Assembly: GCF_029168315.1 (NCBI RefSeq)
Contig: NZ_JARGYD010000001.1
Coordinates: forward strand, 744,001-808,000
DNA: 64,000 nt
DNA from: Psychromarinibacter halotolerans
GTDB taxonomy: Bacteria > Pseudomonadota > Alphaproteobacteria > Rhodobacterales > Rhodobacteraceae
Direction: 5' to 3'
Program-made: the position numbers and the translations under genes
The notes under the pieces: generated by a model
What the model was told of the DNA's origin: nothing
The model's input: the letters and a program-made list of their open reading frames with translations, nothing else
The model's database searches: none
Shown here: positions 1 through 8,199 of the stretch, one piece after another
Position numbering within the stretch: the stretch's first letter is position 1
Layout: every line of letters starts with the position of its first letter

Positions 1-159
1 CGGTTTGTTCTTGTTGGCTTCGTTCACGACAACGCCGGTAACGATCCCGCCGACGATGGCGCCAAGGATCGCATCCCCCGCATCGGCCGCCGCGCGTTGC
101 GCCGGGCTGGCCAATGTCGCCGCGATGGCAGCAACGGCAATCAGTTTCTTTATCAACAT
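1..159 (-). CDS. Glycine-zipper-like secreted small protein, partial
   Basis: Reading leftward from an ATG at 159, the frame stays open to the window edge (53 codons), so the C-terminus is missing. Residues 1-25 are basic and then hydrophobic and Ala-rich, like a Sec signal peptide, and the frame continues with a Gly/Val-rich segment (GAIVGGIVTGVVV) typical of glycine-zipper envelope proteins. A strong AGGAGG ribosome site sits about 7 bases upstream. Function unknown; membrane or periplasm location inferred. Confidence 0.6.
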   Translation of the reverse strand, partial: MLIKKLIAVAAIAATLASPAQRAAADAGDAILGAIVGGIVTGVVVNEANKNKP

Positions 160-296
160 TCGGACCCCTCCTGGGAATGAAATCAACTCGGATAGCTTTC
201 GTGTACCATAAATCTTTGGCCGGATCAGCCATTACAGTGCAATACCTGATTACCTGACCTATGGACTTTGGCCTTTTTTTCGGGTGAATGCGCCTC

Positions 297-947
297 ATGG
301 TAGAATGGATCACCTCTGACGGTCCCGTAGGGTACGAAGACGCTGTTTCCAAAATGGAAACGCGGGCTGCCGCAATTGCCGCAGGCACCGCCGAGGAACT
401 GATCTGGCTGGTCGAGCATCCGCCGCTGTACACCGCCGGAACCTCGGCCAAACCCGCCGACCTGACCGACCCCGACCGCTTCCCCGTGTTCGAGACCCGG
501 CGCGGCGGGCAATACACCTATCACGGGCCGGGCCAGCGCGTCGTCTACGTCATGCTGGACGTCGGACGCCGGGGCCACGACGTGCGCCGTTTCGTGCAGC
601 AGCTGGAAGAATGGGTAATCGCCACCCTCGACCGGTTCAACGTGAAGGGCGAGATCCGCGAGGGCCGTGTCGGCGTCTGGGTCACCCGCCCCGAAAAGCC
701 GCCCCTGCCCGACGGTTCACCGCGCGAGGACAAGATCGCCGCCATCGGTATCCGGCTGCGCAAATGGGTCAGCTTCCACGGAATATCCATCAACGTCGAG
801 CCCGAGTTGTCCCACTTCGACGGCATCGTCCCCTGCGGCATCACGGGCCACGGCGTCACCAGCCTTGTCGACCTTGGCCTGCCTGTCACGATGGATGACC
901 TAGACGTCGCGCTGAAGACGACGTTCAAGGACGTGTTCGGGGAATAA
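297..947 (+). CDS. lipB: Octanoyl-[ACP]:protein octanoyltransferase LipB
   Basis: Transfers octanoyl groups from acyl carrier protein to the lipoyl domains of 2-oxoacid dehydrogenases, the first step of lipoate synthesis in the cytoplasm. The 216-residue length is normal. Seen: the [12 protein letters not shown] motif (His77), the lysine of [11 protein letters not shown] (Lys146) and the catalytic cysteine of [13 protein letters not shown] (Cys180). An ATG at 288 is also in frame, but it directly abuts the GGGTGA ribosome site; the ATG at 297 has 9-base spacing and gives the usual MVEWITS start. It stands alone, with no lipA next to it. Confidence 0.95.
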   Translation: MVEWITSDGPVGYEDAVSKMETRAAAIAAGTAEELIWLVEHPPLYTAGTSAKPADLTDPDRFPVFETRRGGQYTYHGPGQRVVYVMLDVGRRGHDVRRFVQQLEEWVIATLDRFNVKGEIREGRVGVWVTRPEKPPLPDGSPREDKIAAIGIRLRKWVSFHGISINVEPELSHFDGIVPCGITGHGVTSLVDLGLPVTMDDLDVALKTTFKDVFGE

Positions 948-1073
948 CTTCCCTTACGTCACGACTTAGCCTGTCAGGTCTGGAATTCCGGACCGTATGG
1001 AATCCATTAATTTTAATGAAACCTTTCGGCAGTTTATAACGTTGTAAGATTGAACAGGCAGGAGAGATTTCCA

Positions 1074-1154
1074 ATGAACGCTCAAATGCTCTTTTTGACG
1101 ATGGTCGGGTTCGGCATGGCTCTCATCGTCCCTCTCGCCGCGGTGGCCGGTTAA
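1074..1154 (+). CDS. 26-residue hydrophobic mini-protein
   Basis: A short open frame of 26 codons plus TAA. After MNAQ it is almost entirely hydrophobic (LFLTMVGFGMALIVPLAAV), enough for one membrane helix. A good GGAGAG ribosome site lies about 8 bases upstream, and the frame is followed 55 bases later by a strong hairpin-T7 terminator, so it has the layout of a complete monocistronic gene. I do not recognise the family. It could also be a leader or chance frame, but the ribosome site and terminator favour a real small membrane protein. Confidence 0.5.
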   Translation: MNAQMLFLTMVGFGMALIVPLAAVAG

Positions 1155-1209
1155 AGCCATTCATGCCAGCACGGGGCTGCCCTAGCCCCTTGTCCCTGTC
1201 CCTTGACTG

Positions 1210-1243
1210 GCGCCCCGGCCTTTGGCCGCGGGCGTCTTTTTTT
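1210..1243 (+). terminator. Rho-independent terminator after the 26-aa gene
   Basis: A GC-rich inverted repeat (GCGCCCCGGCC, loop TTT, GGCCGCGGGC, one bulged base) is followed by TCTTTTTTT. This is a classical intrinsic terminator on the plus strand. The rest of 1155-1486 shows no gene I can support. Confidence 0.8.
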
Positions 1244-1486
1244 GGCGCTGCGAAGCCGTCGGGCCCTCGGTTCCCTCCCGTGCAGCGCAGCCAGCAGTTC
1301 GAGAGCCAGTCCGGTCTCGATCATCGTGCGACCCCCTGCGAGGACCCATTTCCGCGCTCGCGTGCCGGAGGTCATTGTCCGGCTCGTCTTTGTAAAGCAT
1401 ACCGCCTGTCAGTCCGAATTTGTGGTATCATGTACGTGTGAAGGCAGAGACGCAGGCAAGGACCGCTTATTCGAAAGGACGGTCCA

Positions 1487-1783
1487 GTGATCATGCGCAT
1501 CTTTCAGGTCCGAACCCGCCCCGGCAAAGAGGCAGAGTTCGCCACATTCTTCCACGAAACCGCGATCCCGCTGATGAAGGGTACCGACGGCATTGTCGAG
1601 GTACTGCCCGGCGCACCGCATCCCGACACCCCGAGGGAGTTCTGCTTTGTGATGGTCTGGCGCGACCTCGACGCCCTGAAGGCCTTCGTGGGTAAGGACT
1701 ATGCCAGCCCGCACATCGATCCGGCAGAGGCCGAACTGGTCGAGGAGCGGACAATCCGGCACTACGAGCTGGTCGAGGACTAG
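1487..1783 (+). CDS. ABM-domain (antibiotic biosynthesis monooxygenase-like) protein
   Basis: A 98-residue single-domain protein with the dimeric ferredoxin-like ABM fold pattern: an N-terminal strand (MRIFQVRTRPGKE), a central helix with FFHETAIPLMKGTDGI, and the second strand FCFVMVWRDLDALKAF. Family members are small cofactor-free monooxygenases, haem-degrading enzymes or non-catalytic dimers; the substrate cannot be told here. The GTG at 1487 is 7 bases from AAAGGA and is preferred to the ATG at 1493 (13 bases). It appears monocistronic and converges with the VPLPA gene 6 bases away. Confidence 0.8.
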   Translation: MIMRIFQVRTRPGKEAEFATFFHETAIPLMKGTDGIVEVLPGAPHPDTPREFCFVMVWRDLDALKAFVGKDYASPHIDPAEAELVEERTIRHYELVED

Positions 1784-1789
1784 CCGACT

Positions 1790-2356
1790 TCAGGCCCGCC
1801 GTGTGCCGGCCCGGCGCAGAAGGCCGAATAGACCTAGTGCCGACAGCAACAGGCCCATACCTGCGGGAAGCGGCACCGTCTCGACCACATAGGCGCGTTT
1901 CTCGGCATAGCTCGGGCCAATGTCGTTCCATTCGCCCGCCCGGTTCATTTCAAGAAAGAACTCGCCGCCGGGGACGATGTCGTTCGGCTCGCCAAGCGCC
2001 CAATTCGTGTAGTCCCATGTCTCGCCATCGGCCCAGAACCAACCTGCATCCGGCGCGGGCGCAAGCGGGTGCTGGACGCCGCCAAGCCATGTCGCATCCG
2101 CCGAGGTCGACAGCAGCAGCCCCATAACAAAGGCATTCTCGGCGGCAGAGGTTATGCTGACAAGCGCCGATTTCGCCGAGAATGTCTTGGCCGCAAGATA
2201 AGCGTCATGCCAGGTCATCCCCGTCACCTCGATGATATCGTAGCGATGGTTGTTGCCCGACCACGTCACGGTGGTCGCGCCTGCGTCGCGCGGACCGGCC
2301 ATCAGCGAAGCTGCACCGACCGCAAGGATTGCAGCAGATTGCGCAAGAAGTCTCAT
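1790..2356 (-). CDS. Secreted C-type-lectin-like protein with VPLPA C-terminal sorting tail
   Basis: This 188-residue protein starts with a signal peptide (MRLLAQSAAILAVGAASLMA). It continues with a lectin-like domain carrying WLGG, WFWADGE, YTNWALGEPND and EWNDI, the usual C-type-lectin-fold landmarks. It ends with the tripartite sorting tail VPLPAGMGLLLSALGLFGLL followed by arginines, matching the VPLPA-CTERM class (PEP-CTERM/exosortase-like). The ATG at 2356 has a GGAGG ribosome site, so longer upstream starts are not used. Predicted to be exported and processed or anchored at the surface, often with exopolysaccharide. No exosortase gene is seen in this window. Confidence 0.85.
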   Translation of the reverse strand: MRLLAQSAAILAVGAASLMAGPRDAGATTVTWSGNNHRYDIIEVTGMTWHDAYLAAKTFSAKSALVSITSAAENAFVMGLLLSTSADATWLGGVQHPLAPAPDAGWFWADGETWDYTNWALGEPNDIVPGGEFFLEMNRAGEWNDIGPSYAEKRAYVVETVPLPAGMGLLLSALGLFGLLRRAGTRRA

Positions 2357-2605
2357 CAGGAATTCCCTCCCCCTTTGAATGCCCCGATCCCCCGCTTGCC
2401 CGGCGAAGACCCCTGTACCTCTTGCAAAATATCCGGCGTTTCGCGGGGGATGGCCCATTTCCTGACGCCAGAGCGAGCGCACGGTGGTTCCCTCGATCGC
2501 CGAAAACATAGGTACACATGGGCCTTGTGCGGCCCTCTTCCCCTATCGGCATCGTCAAAACGGCACCTCTTGACGACCAGCATGCGACATTCAGGCACGG
2601 TCACA

Positions 2606-2619
2606 TTGACACAGATCAA
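2606..2619. promoter_or_regulatory. FNR/FnrL-type box upstream of ctaD
   Basis: TTGACACAGATCAA matches the FNR/FnrL dyad TTGAT-N4-ATCAA with one mismatch. It lies 118 bases before the ctaD start within a 380-base gene-free stretch (2357-2736). That stretch must also hold the promoter of the divergent VPLPA gene. Oxygen-responsive control of the aa3 oxidase is the inference. Confidence 0.6.
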
Positions 2620-2736
2620 ATTTCGGGCGTTGCCGAGCGGGGGCGTGCCGACTAGAAACACATTCAATCGACGCGATCCCGGGGTGACTCGGGTCGTATT
2701 GACAAGAACAACCAATCGGGAACCCAGGAGGCACGC

Positions 2737-4410
2737 ATGGCCGACGCCGCCATCCAAGGCCACGGACACGAGGACAACCGGTCCTTCTTCGTCCGCTGGT
2801 TCATGTCGACGAACCACAAGGACATCGGCATCCTCTACCTTTTCACCGCGGCAGCCCTTGGCTTTGTCTCGGTCCTTTTCACCGTGTTCATGCGTATCGA
2901 GCTCATGAACCCCGGTGTGCAGCACATGTGCATGGAAGGCGCGCGGATCTTCGCGAACGCGTCCGAAACCTGTACGCCGAACGGCCACCTGTGGAACGTG
3001 ATGATCACGGGTCACGGCATCCTGATGATGTTCTTCGTGGTCATTCCCGCCCTGTTCGGCGGCTTCGGCAACTATTTCATGCCGCTGCAGATCGGTGCCC
3101 CGGACATGGCGTTCCCGCGGATGAACAACCTGAGCTACTGGCTGTTCACGGCCGGTGCGGCGCTGGCCGTGCTGTCGGTGTGGTCGCCGGGCGGCAACGA
3201 CCAGATGGGGTCGGGCATTGGCTGGGTGCTGTACCCGCCCCTGTCGACGACCGAGGGTGGCTATTCCACCGACCTCGCGATCTTCGCGGTGCACCTGTCG
3301 GGCGCATCGTCGATCCTTGGCGCGATCAACATGATCACCACCTTCCTGAACATGCGTGCCCCGGGCATGACCCTATTCAAGGTGCCGCTGTTCGCATGGT
3401 CGATCTTCGTCACCGCGTGGCTGATCCTGCTGGCCCTGCCCGTTCTGGCTGGCGCCATCACCATGCTGCTGACCGACCGGAACTTCGGAACCACGTTCTT
3501 TGCGGCCTCTGGCGGCGGTGACCCGGTTCTGTACCAGCACATCCTTTGGTTCTTCGGCCATCCGGAAGTGTACATCGTGATCGTGCCCGCCTTCGGCATC
3601 ATCAGCCACGTCGTCGCGACCTTCTCGCGCAAGCCCGTCTTCGGCTATCTGCCGATGGTCTGGGCGATGATCGCGATCGGCGCGCTTGGCTTCGTCGTCT
3701 GGGCGCACCACATGTACACCGTGGGTATGTCGCTGACGCAGCAGTCCTACTTCATGCTGGCCACGATGGTCATCGCGGTGCCGACCGGCATCAAGATCTT
3801 CTCGTGGATCGCGACGATGTGGGGCGGCTCGATCGAGTTCAAGACGCCGATGCTGTTCGCCTTCGGCTTCATCTTCCTGTTCACCCTGGGCGGCGTCACG
3901 GGCATCGTCCTGTCGCAGGCCCCGGTCGACCGCGCCTACCACGACACCTACTACGTCGTTGCGCACTTCCACTACGTGATGTCGATCGGTGCCGTGTTCG
4001 GGATCTTCGCCGGCGTGTACTACTACATCGGCAAGATGTCGGGCCGTCAGTACCCGGAATGGGCGGGCAAGCTGCACTTCTGGGCGATGTTCATCGGTGC
4101 GAACGTGACGTTCTTCCCGCAGCACTTCCTTGGCCGTCAGGGCATGCCGCGCCGCTACATCGACTATCCCGAGGCCTTCGCCTACTGGAACAAGATCTCG
4201 TCGCTGGGCGCCTTCCTGTCCTTCGCCTCGTTCGTGTTCTTCATCGGGATCGTGTTCTACACCCTGACCCGCGGCAAGCGCGTCTCGGAAGCGAACTACT
4301 GGAACGAGTACGCGGATACGCTGGAATGGACCCTGCCCAGCCCGCCGCCCGAGCACACGTTCGAGACGCTGCCCAAGCAGTCCGAATGGGACAAGGGCCA
4401 CGCCCACTGA
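2737..4410 (+). CDS. ctaD: aa3-type cytochrome c oxidase subunit I
   Basis: Catalytic subunit of the haem-copper terminal oxidase in the inner membrane: it oxidises cytochrome c, reduces O2 to water and pumps protons. The 557 residues and 12 expected helices fit the family. Seen ligands: the haem a His of [13 protein letters not shown], the CuB His and cross-linked Tyr of [16 protein letters not shown], the CuB His pair of [11 protein letters not shown], and the haem a3/haem a His of [13 protein letters not shown]. The K-channel lysine is in [15 protein letters not shown] precedes the ATG. It is monocistronic, with a terminator at 4437; subunits II and III are elsewhere, as is common in Rhodobacteraceae. 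Confidence 0.98.
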   Translation: MADAAIQGHGHEDNRSFFVRWFMSTNHKDIGILYLFTAAALGFVSVLFTVFMRIELMNPGVQHMCMEGARIFANASETCTPNGHLWNVMITGHGILMMFFVVIPALFGGFGNYFMPLQIGAPDMAFPRMNNLSYWLFTAGAALAVLSVWSPGGNDQMGSGIGWVLYPPLSTTEGGYSTDLAIFAVHLSGASSILGAINMITTFLNMRAPGMTLFKVPLFAWSIFVTAWLILLALPVLAGAITMLLTDRNFGTTFFAASGGGDPVLYQHILWFFGHPEVYIVIVPAFGIISHVVATFSRKPVFGYLPMVWAMIAIGALGFVVWAHHMYTVGMSLTQQSYFMLATMVIAVPTGIKIFSWIATMWGGSIEFKTPMLFAFGFIFLFTLGGVTGIVLSQAPVDRAYHDTYYVVAHFHYVMSIGAVFGIFAGVYYYIGKMSGRQYPEWAGKLHFWAMFIGANVTFFPQHFLGRQGMPRRYIDYPEAFAYWNKISSLGAFLSFASFVFFIGIVFYTLTRGKRVSEANYWNEYADTLEWTLPSPPPEHTFETLPKQSEWDKGHAH

Positions 4411-4436
4411 GGCACGCCTCGACATAACACTTCGGC

Positions 4437-4471
4437 AAGCCCCGCCCCCCGTGGACGGGGCTTGTCTTTTT
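4437..4471 (+). terminator. ctaD terminator
   Basis: Perfect 8-bp stem AAGCCCCG/CGGGGCTT followed by GTCTTTTT, 26 bases after the ctaD stop. Confidence 0.85.
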
Positions 4472-4806
4472 CAAGCCTCCCGGCCCGCAGCGCATTTGCG
4501 GCCATCCGCGAGCAACCGAAGGAACCGCTCGCCCAATCCGAGGCGGACTTCCAACCGCCCCAAACCCGCCTGATCGAAGCCTCGAGCACAGAACGAGACG
4601 CCTTGGGATCATGCGAGCCGCTCCGAACAAGGTGAACCACATCGGGAACATGAGGCGCGCGGGGTTCGGCTACCGTTCGATCATCCACCCGCACTCACCA
4701 AGATTGTGACTGGATCGGTCCTACGCCTGCGCTACCTCGGCAACCTGACCCACCGAACCCTCGCCAGTGCATTCGTTACCAAGCATAGTTTTATCATCCG
4801 CCTACC
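4472..4806. other. Gene-free spacer
   Basis: 335 bases between the ctaD terminator and the next gene. I see no supported reading frame, strong hairpin or recognised operator. It must contain the promoter for the genes from 4807. Confidence 0.5.
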
Positions 4807-5358
4807 ATGACCGCCGTCCTCGCCATCACCCTCGGGCTGCTTCCGCTGCCCGCGCTTTTCGCCCCCAGGGGCCGATGGGCTGGCTGGCTTGTGGCCGCCG
4901 TCGCTGTGGCGTGGCTGGGGACGGCGATTGCCACCTATATGACGTTGCCGCCCGTCCAGAATGGGGCCATCGGGATGGCGCCCCGCGACTATCAATCTGT
5001 CCTGTACGGCCGATACGTGATCAGCCTTGCGCTGATGTTTCTTGCGGCGGGCGCGATCTATCTGGGGCTGGCACGCCTGCAGGCGTTGGTCCGGCCGGGG
5101 CTGTCGGCCCTGTGCGTCTACGCGAGCCATGTTTTCGTGCTGGTGCCTCTGTACATCAGCGCGAAGATGACTGGCATGACGTTTCCACGCCAATACGCCG
5201 ACTACAACGCCCTGTCCGACCGCGCGAACGAACTGGCGGTCACGGCGCTTATGTTCGCCCTGATCGCGGCGGGCGGCTTTCTTGCGCTGGGTGTCTTCGG
5301 CATCATCCAACGCCTGCGCGACGATGACCCGCAGGACCCGCCAGACCCAGAAGCCTAA
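4807..5358 (+). CDS. Four-helix membrane protein with a COX1-like PRxYxDY motif
   Basis: A 183-residue integral membrane protein with about four hydrophobic segments (around residues 1-20, 25-48, 70-88 and 138-160) and an acidic, Pro-rich tail. I do not recognise a family. Between the last helices it has GMTFPRQYADYNALSDRANE. This resembles the loop of oxidase subunit I encoded just upstream ([20 protein letters not shown]) and is likewise followed by a long helix. No clear ribosome site precedes the ATG. Position next to ctaD and a DUF2244 gene suggests a link to respiration, but that is inference. Confidence 0.65.
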   Translation: MTAVLAITLGLLPLPALFAPRGRWAGWLVAAVAVAWLGTAIATYMTLPPVQNGAIGMAPRDYQSVLYGRYVISLALMFLAAGAIYLGLARLQALVRPGLSALCVYASHVFVLVPLYISAKMTGMTFPRQYADYNALSDRANELAVTALMFALIAAGGFLALGVFGIIQRLRDDDPQDPPDPEA

Positions 5359-5414
5359 GCCAGCGCCATCTTGACCACTGGCCCGACGCGACGGAACCGC
5401 TTAGACACGATCCC

Positions 5415-5948
5415 ATGCCTTACCGCTGGACACACGCGCCCACCGGCCCAGACACCGCTACGTCGCCGGACCCCGCCCCGGTGTGCACGCTGGAACTTTG
5501 GCCGCATCGCTCGCTGTCGCCCGAGGGCTTTGTCACCTTCTTCGGCATCACCTTCCTGATGGTGCTGGTGCCGCTGTTCTCGGTCATCGGCTCGCCGGTT
5601 CTGTGGGGGCTGTTGCCTTTCGTCATGGGGGCGCTGGCCCTGACGTGGACGCTGATGCGCCGAAACTCCCGCGATGCGGTCGAGCGGACCGAGACGCTGG
5701 CGCTGTGGCCCGAGCGGATCACGCTGATCCGGCGCGACATCGGCAAACCGGACCGCACGTGGGAGGCGAACCCATACTGGATTCGCGTCGAGATCCACGA
5801 GGACAACGGCCCGGTCGAAAACTACCTGACCCTGACCGGCGCGGGCCGCACGGTGGAACTGGGCGCCTTCCTAAGCCCGGACGAACGGGCAACGCTTCAC
5901 AGGGAACTTCAGGACCGTCTTGCGCGGCTGGGCCAGCCGTCGCAATAG
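5415..5948 (+). CDS. DUF2244 integral membrane protein
   Basis: A 177-residue protein with a cytoplasmic start, two closely spaced helices (about 38-58 and 62-80, GFVTFFGITFLMVLVPLFSV and the following segment) and a soluble C-terminal half. This is the architecture of DUF2244 proteins, which in alphaproteobacteria are frequently encoded near cytochrome oxidase genes. The soluble part has the family-like stretch VELGAFLSPDERATL. Function unknown. It lies 56 bases after the preceding membrane gene and 6 bases before the glycosyltransferase gene, so all three may be co-transcribed. Confidence 0.8.
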   Translation: MPYRWTHAPTGPDTATSPDPAPVCTLELWPHRSLSPEGFVTFFGITFLMVLVPLFSVIGSPVLWGLLPFVMGALALTWTLMRRNSRDAVERTETLALWPERITLIRRDIGKPDRTWEANPYWIRVEIHEDNGPVENYLTLTGAGRTVELGAFLSPDERATLHRELQDRLARLGQPSQ

Positions 5949-5954
5949 GGCAGC

Positions 5955-6917
5955 ATGAGCCTGTGGATCGCCCTGCCCCTTGCCCTTGTCCTGATGGCCG
6001 CCGCCGGCATCTGGATCCACCACCTGTTCGAGGGCGAGTGGCTGCCCGCCGATCTGTATCGCGAATGGAAGCTGGGCCGCACGCCGCTGCATCGGCTGGA
6101 TGCCCGCTGGGCCGCTGCCGCCGACCGATCGGACATCGTGGTCACGCTGACGACGACGCCCAGCCGTATCGGGCTGCTGGAGCCCACGCTGAAAAGCCTT
6201 CTGGACCAATCGCGACCGCCCGCCCGGATCGTGCTGAACGTGCCAGAGTTCAGCACGCGCGAGCAGGTCGCCTATACCATCCCCGACAGCCTCGCGTCCC
6301 TCAGATCGCTGGAAATCCGCCGCTGCGCCGACCTTGGCCCCGGCACCAAGCTGATCCCGTCGGTGCAGGCCGAAGCACCGGACACGCTACTTTTGGTGGT
6401 GGACGACGACCGCATCTATCCCCGCTGGCTGATCGCCTGCTATGAAAGGGCGGCCGTCCGCGACCCCGGCGTCGTGCACACGATGTCCGGCTGGATCGCG
6501 CCCGCAGACCTGACCGACCGGATGACGACGATCCGGTCGAACCTGTTCATGCAGCCGCCTGCCCCGATCCGCGCCAGCCGACTGCGCAAACCACGCCCGG
6601 TAGACATCTTCCAGGGCGTGATGAGCTATCTCGTCCGGCCCCGGTTCTTCGACGCCGCGCGGCTGGCGGATTTCTCGCAGGACCCGGCAGAGACGCGATA
6701 CGTGGACGACGTGCGATCCTCGGCCCTGTGCAACGTGCCGATCCGGGTTCTGCCCGCACCGTCGCTAAGCTTCGTGCCGAAAGCGCAGGCCAAGCTGCTG
6801 CAAAGCACGCGGCTGGGGCTGGTGAACCGGGTACCGGGCGAAGGCCACAACCGCAACAACACCATCGCGCTGAAGCATTTCGCGGATCGCTGGACCGTGG
6901 GCGGACCGAAGGGATGA
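5955..6917 (+). CDS. Membrane-anchored GT-A-type glycosyltransferase-like protein
   Basis: A 320-residue protein with one N-terminal helix (residues 3-22) and then a nucleotide-sugar-transferase-like domain. VVTLTTTPSRIGLLEPTLKS, a Q-S-RPP-RIVLNVP segment and the acidic LLLVVDDDRIYP correspond to the GT-A strand and DxD metal site. The short reading VPGEGHNRNNTIAL near the C-terminus is seen in family-2-like enzymes of this type. The substrate is unknown. Its start is 6 bases after the DUF2244 stop, suggesting co-transcription. Confidence 0.7.
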   Translation: MSLWIALPLALVLMAAAGIWIHHLFEGEWLPADLYREWKLGRTPLHRLDARWAAAADRSDIVVTLTTTPSRIGLLEPTLKSLLDQSRPPARIVLNVPEFSTREQVAYTIPDSLASLRSLEIRRCADLGPGTKLIPSVQAEAPDTLLLVVDDDRIYPRWLIACYERAAVRDPGVVHTMSGWIAPADLTDRMTTIRSNLFMQPPAPIRASRLRKPRPVDIFQGVMSYLVRPRFFDAARLADFSQDPAETRYVDDVRSSALCNVPIRVLPAPSLSFVPKAQAKLLQSTRLGLVNRVPGEGHNRNNTIALKHFADRWTVGGPKG

Positions 6918-6921
6918 CCTC

Positions 6922-8199
6922 TCAGACCAACCGCCGCGCGTGGTCCAGCGCGGCGCCCGCCTCGTAATAGACCGACCGCACGCGCGTGAACCGTTCGGCG
7001 TACCGCTCCACCGGCGCTAGCGGAAGCGCCTCGGGGGTGCCGTCCAGCAAGGCCCGCGCAGTGGCGGTGCCGAACACCGTGCCCGGCGCGATGCCGCGCC
7101 CCGAGTAGCCGAAGACCGCGTAGGCATCCGGCCCGAAGGCCACCACCTTCGGGATATGGTCCGACGTCATGCCGATACGCCCGTGCCACGCATGCTCGAA
7201 CCGCACGTCGCGACCCTTGGTCTGCGGGAACAACCGCGCCAGCAGCTTGCGGGCAAAGGCATCATGGATCGGCCCCGACGGCGCCCCCCGATTGCCCATC
7301 GCCCCGACGATCAGCCGCCCGGCAGCGTCGACCCGGAACGAGTTCATCACCAGCGTCGTGTCCCAACACCCTTCCCCGCCGGGAAGGATCTGCGCCCGCA
7401 GGTCCGCATCCAGCGGTGCGGTGGCGTATTGCGAGAAACCGACAATCGCGACCTGAGGGCGGAAGGGATCGTCGATCCCAAGGTGATAGGCGTTGGTCGC
7501 CAGCAGCAGCTTCGCCGCACGAACGCTGTGACCGTTCGCCGTCAGCACCCATGTCCCGCCCTCGCGCCGCAGAGCCGTCACCGGGCTTTGCGCGTGAAGC
7601 CGTGCGCCCGCCTCGGCGGCCGCCCGCGCCAGCCCCCGGCAATACGCCAGCGGCTGTACCGTGCCCGCGCGGGGATCCAGCAACGCGCCGTGAATGGTGT
7701 CGGTGCCGACACGGGCCCGCGCCTCGGCGGCGTCCAGCAGCCGCACCGGCGCGCCGATGCGGTTGCCCTGCCGCACGCGGTTGCGCAGGTCATCCAGCCC
7801 CTTGTCCGAATGGGCGCAATGCAGCGTGCCGTTCTGCACCGCCTCGCACGCGATGCCATGCCTGCGCACCATCTCGAACACCGTGGCCGGTCCAGCGCCC
7901 AACGCGTCCATCAGCCGGGTTGCGGGCGCGTCTCCCATCAGGGCGACGATCTCGTCCGGTGGCAGCCATAACCCGGCGTTCACCAGCCCCACGTTGCGCC
8001 CGGACCCGCCGTGGCCGATCCGCTCGGCTTCCAGCAGGCAGACCGAGGCGCCCGACGCAGCCGCTTCCAGCGCGGCGCTGCAACCGGTGAACCCGCCGCC
8101 GATCACCGCAAGGTCGACCGTCGCATCCTGTGTCAGCGTCGGCGCCTGCACCGTTTCGGCGCAGGTCGCGTCCCACAGGTTGCCGGGCTTAGATGTCAA
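6922..8199 (-). CDS. FAD-dependent DAO-family oxidoreductase, probable L-pipecolate/amino-acid oxidase
   Basis: A 425-residue flavoenzyme of the glycine/D-amino-acid oxidase fold: VIGGGFTGCSAALEAA is the Rossmann FAD motif near residue 32, followed by the LLEAE ribose-binding acid and GGSGRNVG. Near the C-terminus WHGRIGMTSDHIPKV and GYSGRGIAPG complete the FAD site. Its start lies 11 bases inside the upstream aldehyde dehydrogenase gene, so both are translated from one message. With the semialdehyde dehydrogenase and a LysR regulator, the arrangement resembles amaA-amaB-amaR of Pseudomonas lysine (pipecolate) catabolism. The assignment to L-pipecolate oxidase is inference; other amines are possible. 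Confidence 0.8.
   Translation of the reverse strand: MTSKPGNLWDATCAETVQAPTLTQDATVDLAVIGGGFTGCSAALEAAASGASVCLLEAERIGHGGSGRNVGLVNAGLWLPPDEIVALMGDAPATRLMDALGAGPATVFEMVRRHGIACEAVQNGTLHCAHSDKGLDDLRNRVRQGNRIGAPVRLLDAAEARARVGTDTIHGALLDPRAGTVQPLAYCRGLARAAAEAGARLHAQSPVTALRREGGTWVLTANGHSVRAAKLLLATNAYHLGIDDPFRPQVAIVGFSQYATAPLDADLRAQILPGGEGCWDTTLVMNSFRVDAAGRLIVGAMGNRGAPSGPIHDAFARKLLARLFPQTKGRDVRFEHAWHGRIGMTSDHIPKVVAFGPDAYAVFGYSGRGIAPGTVFGTATARALLDGTPEALPLAPVERYAERFTRVRSVYYEAGAALDHARRLV

Noticed and set aside
1151..1375. Minus-strand frame of 74 codons, basic (KKRRPRPK)
   Set aside because: It runs through the terminator at 1210-1243, has arginine/proline-rich low-complexity composition and no recognisable family; probably a GC-rich chance frame.
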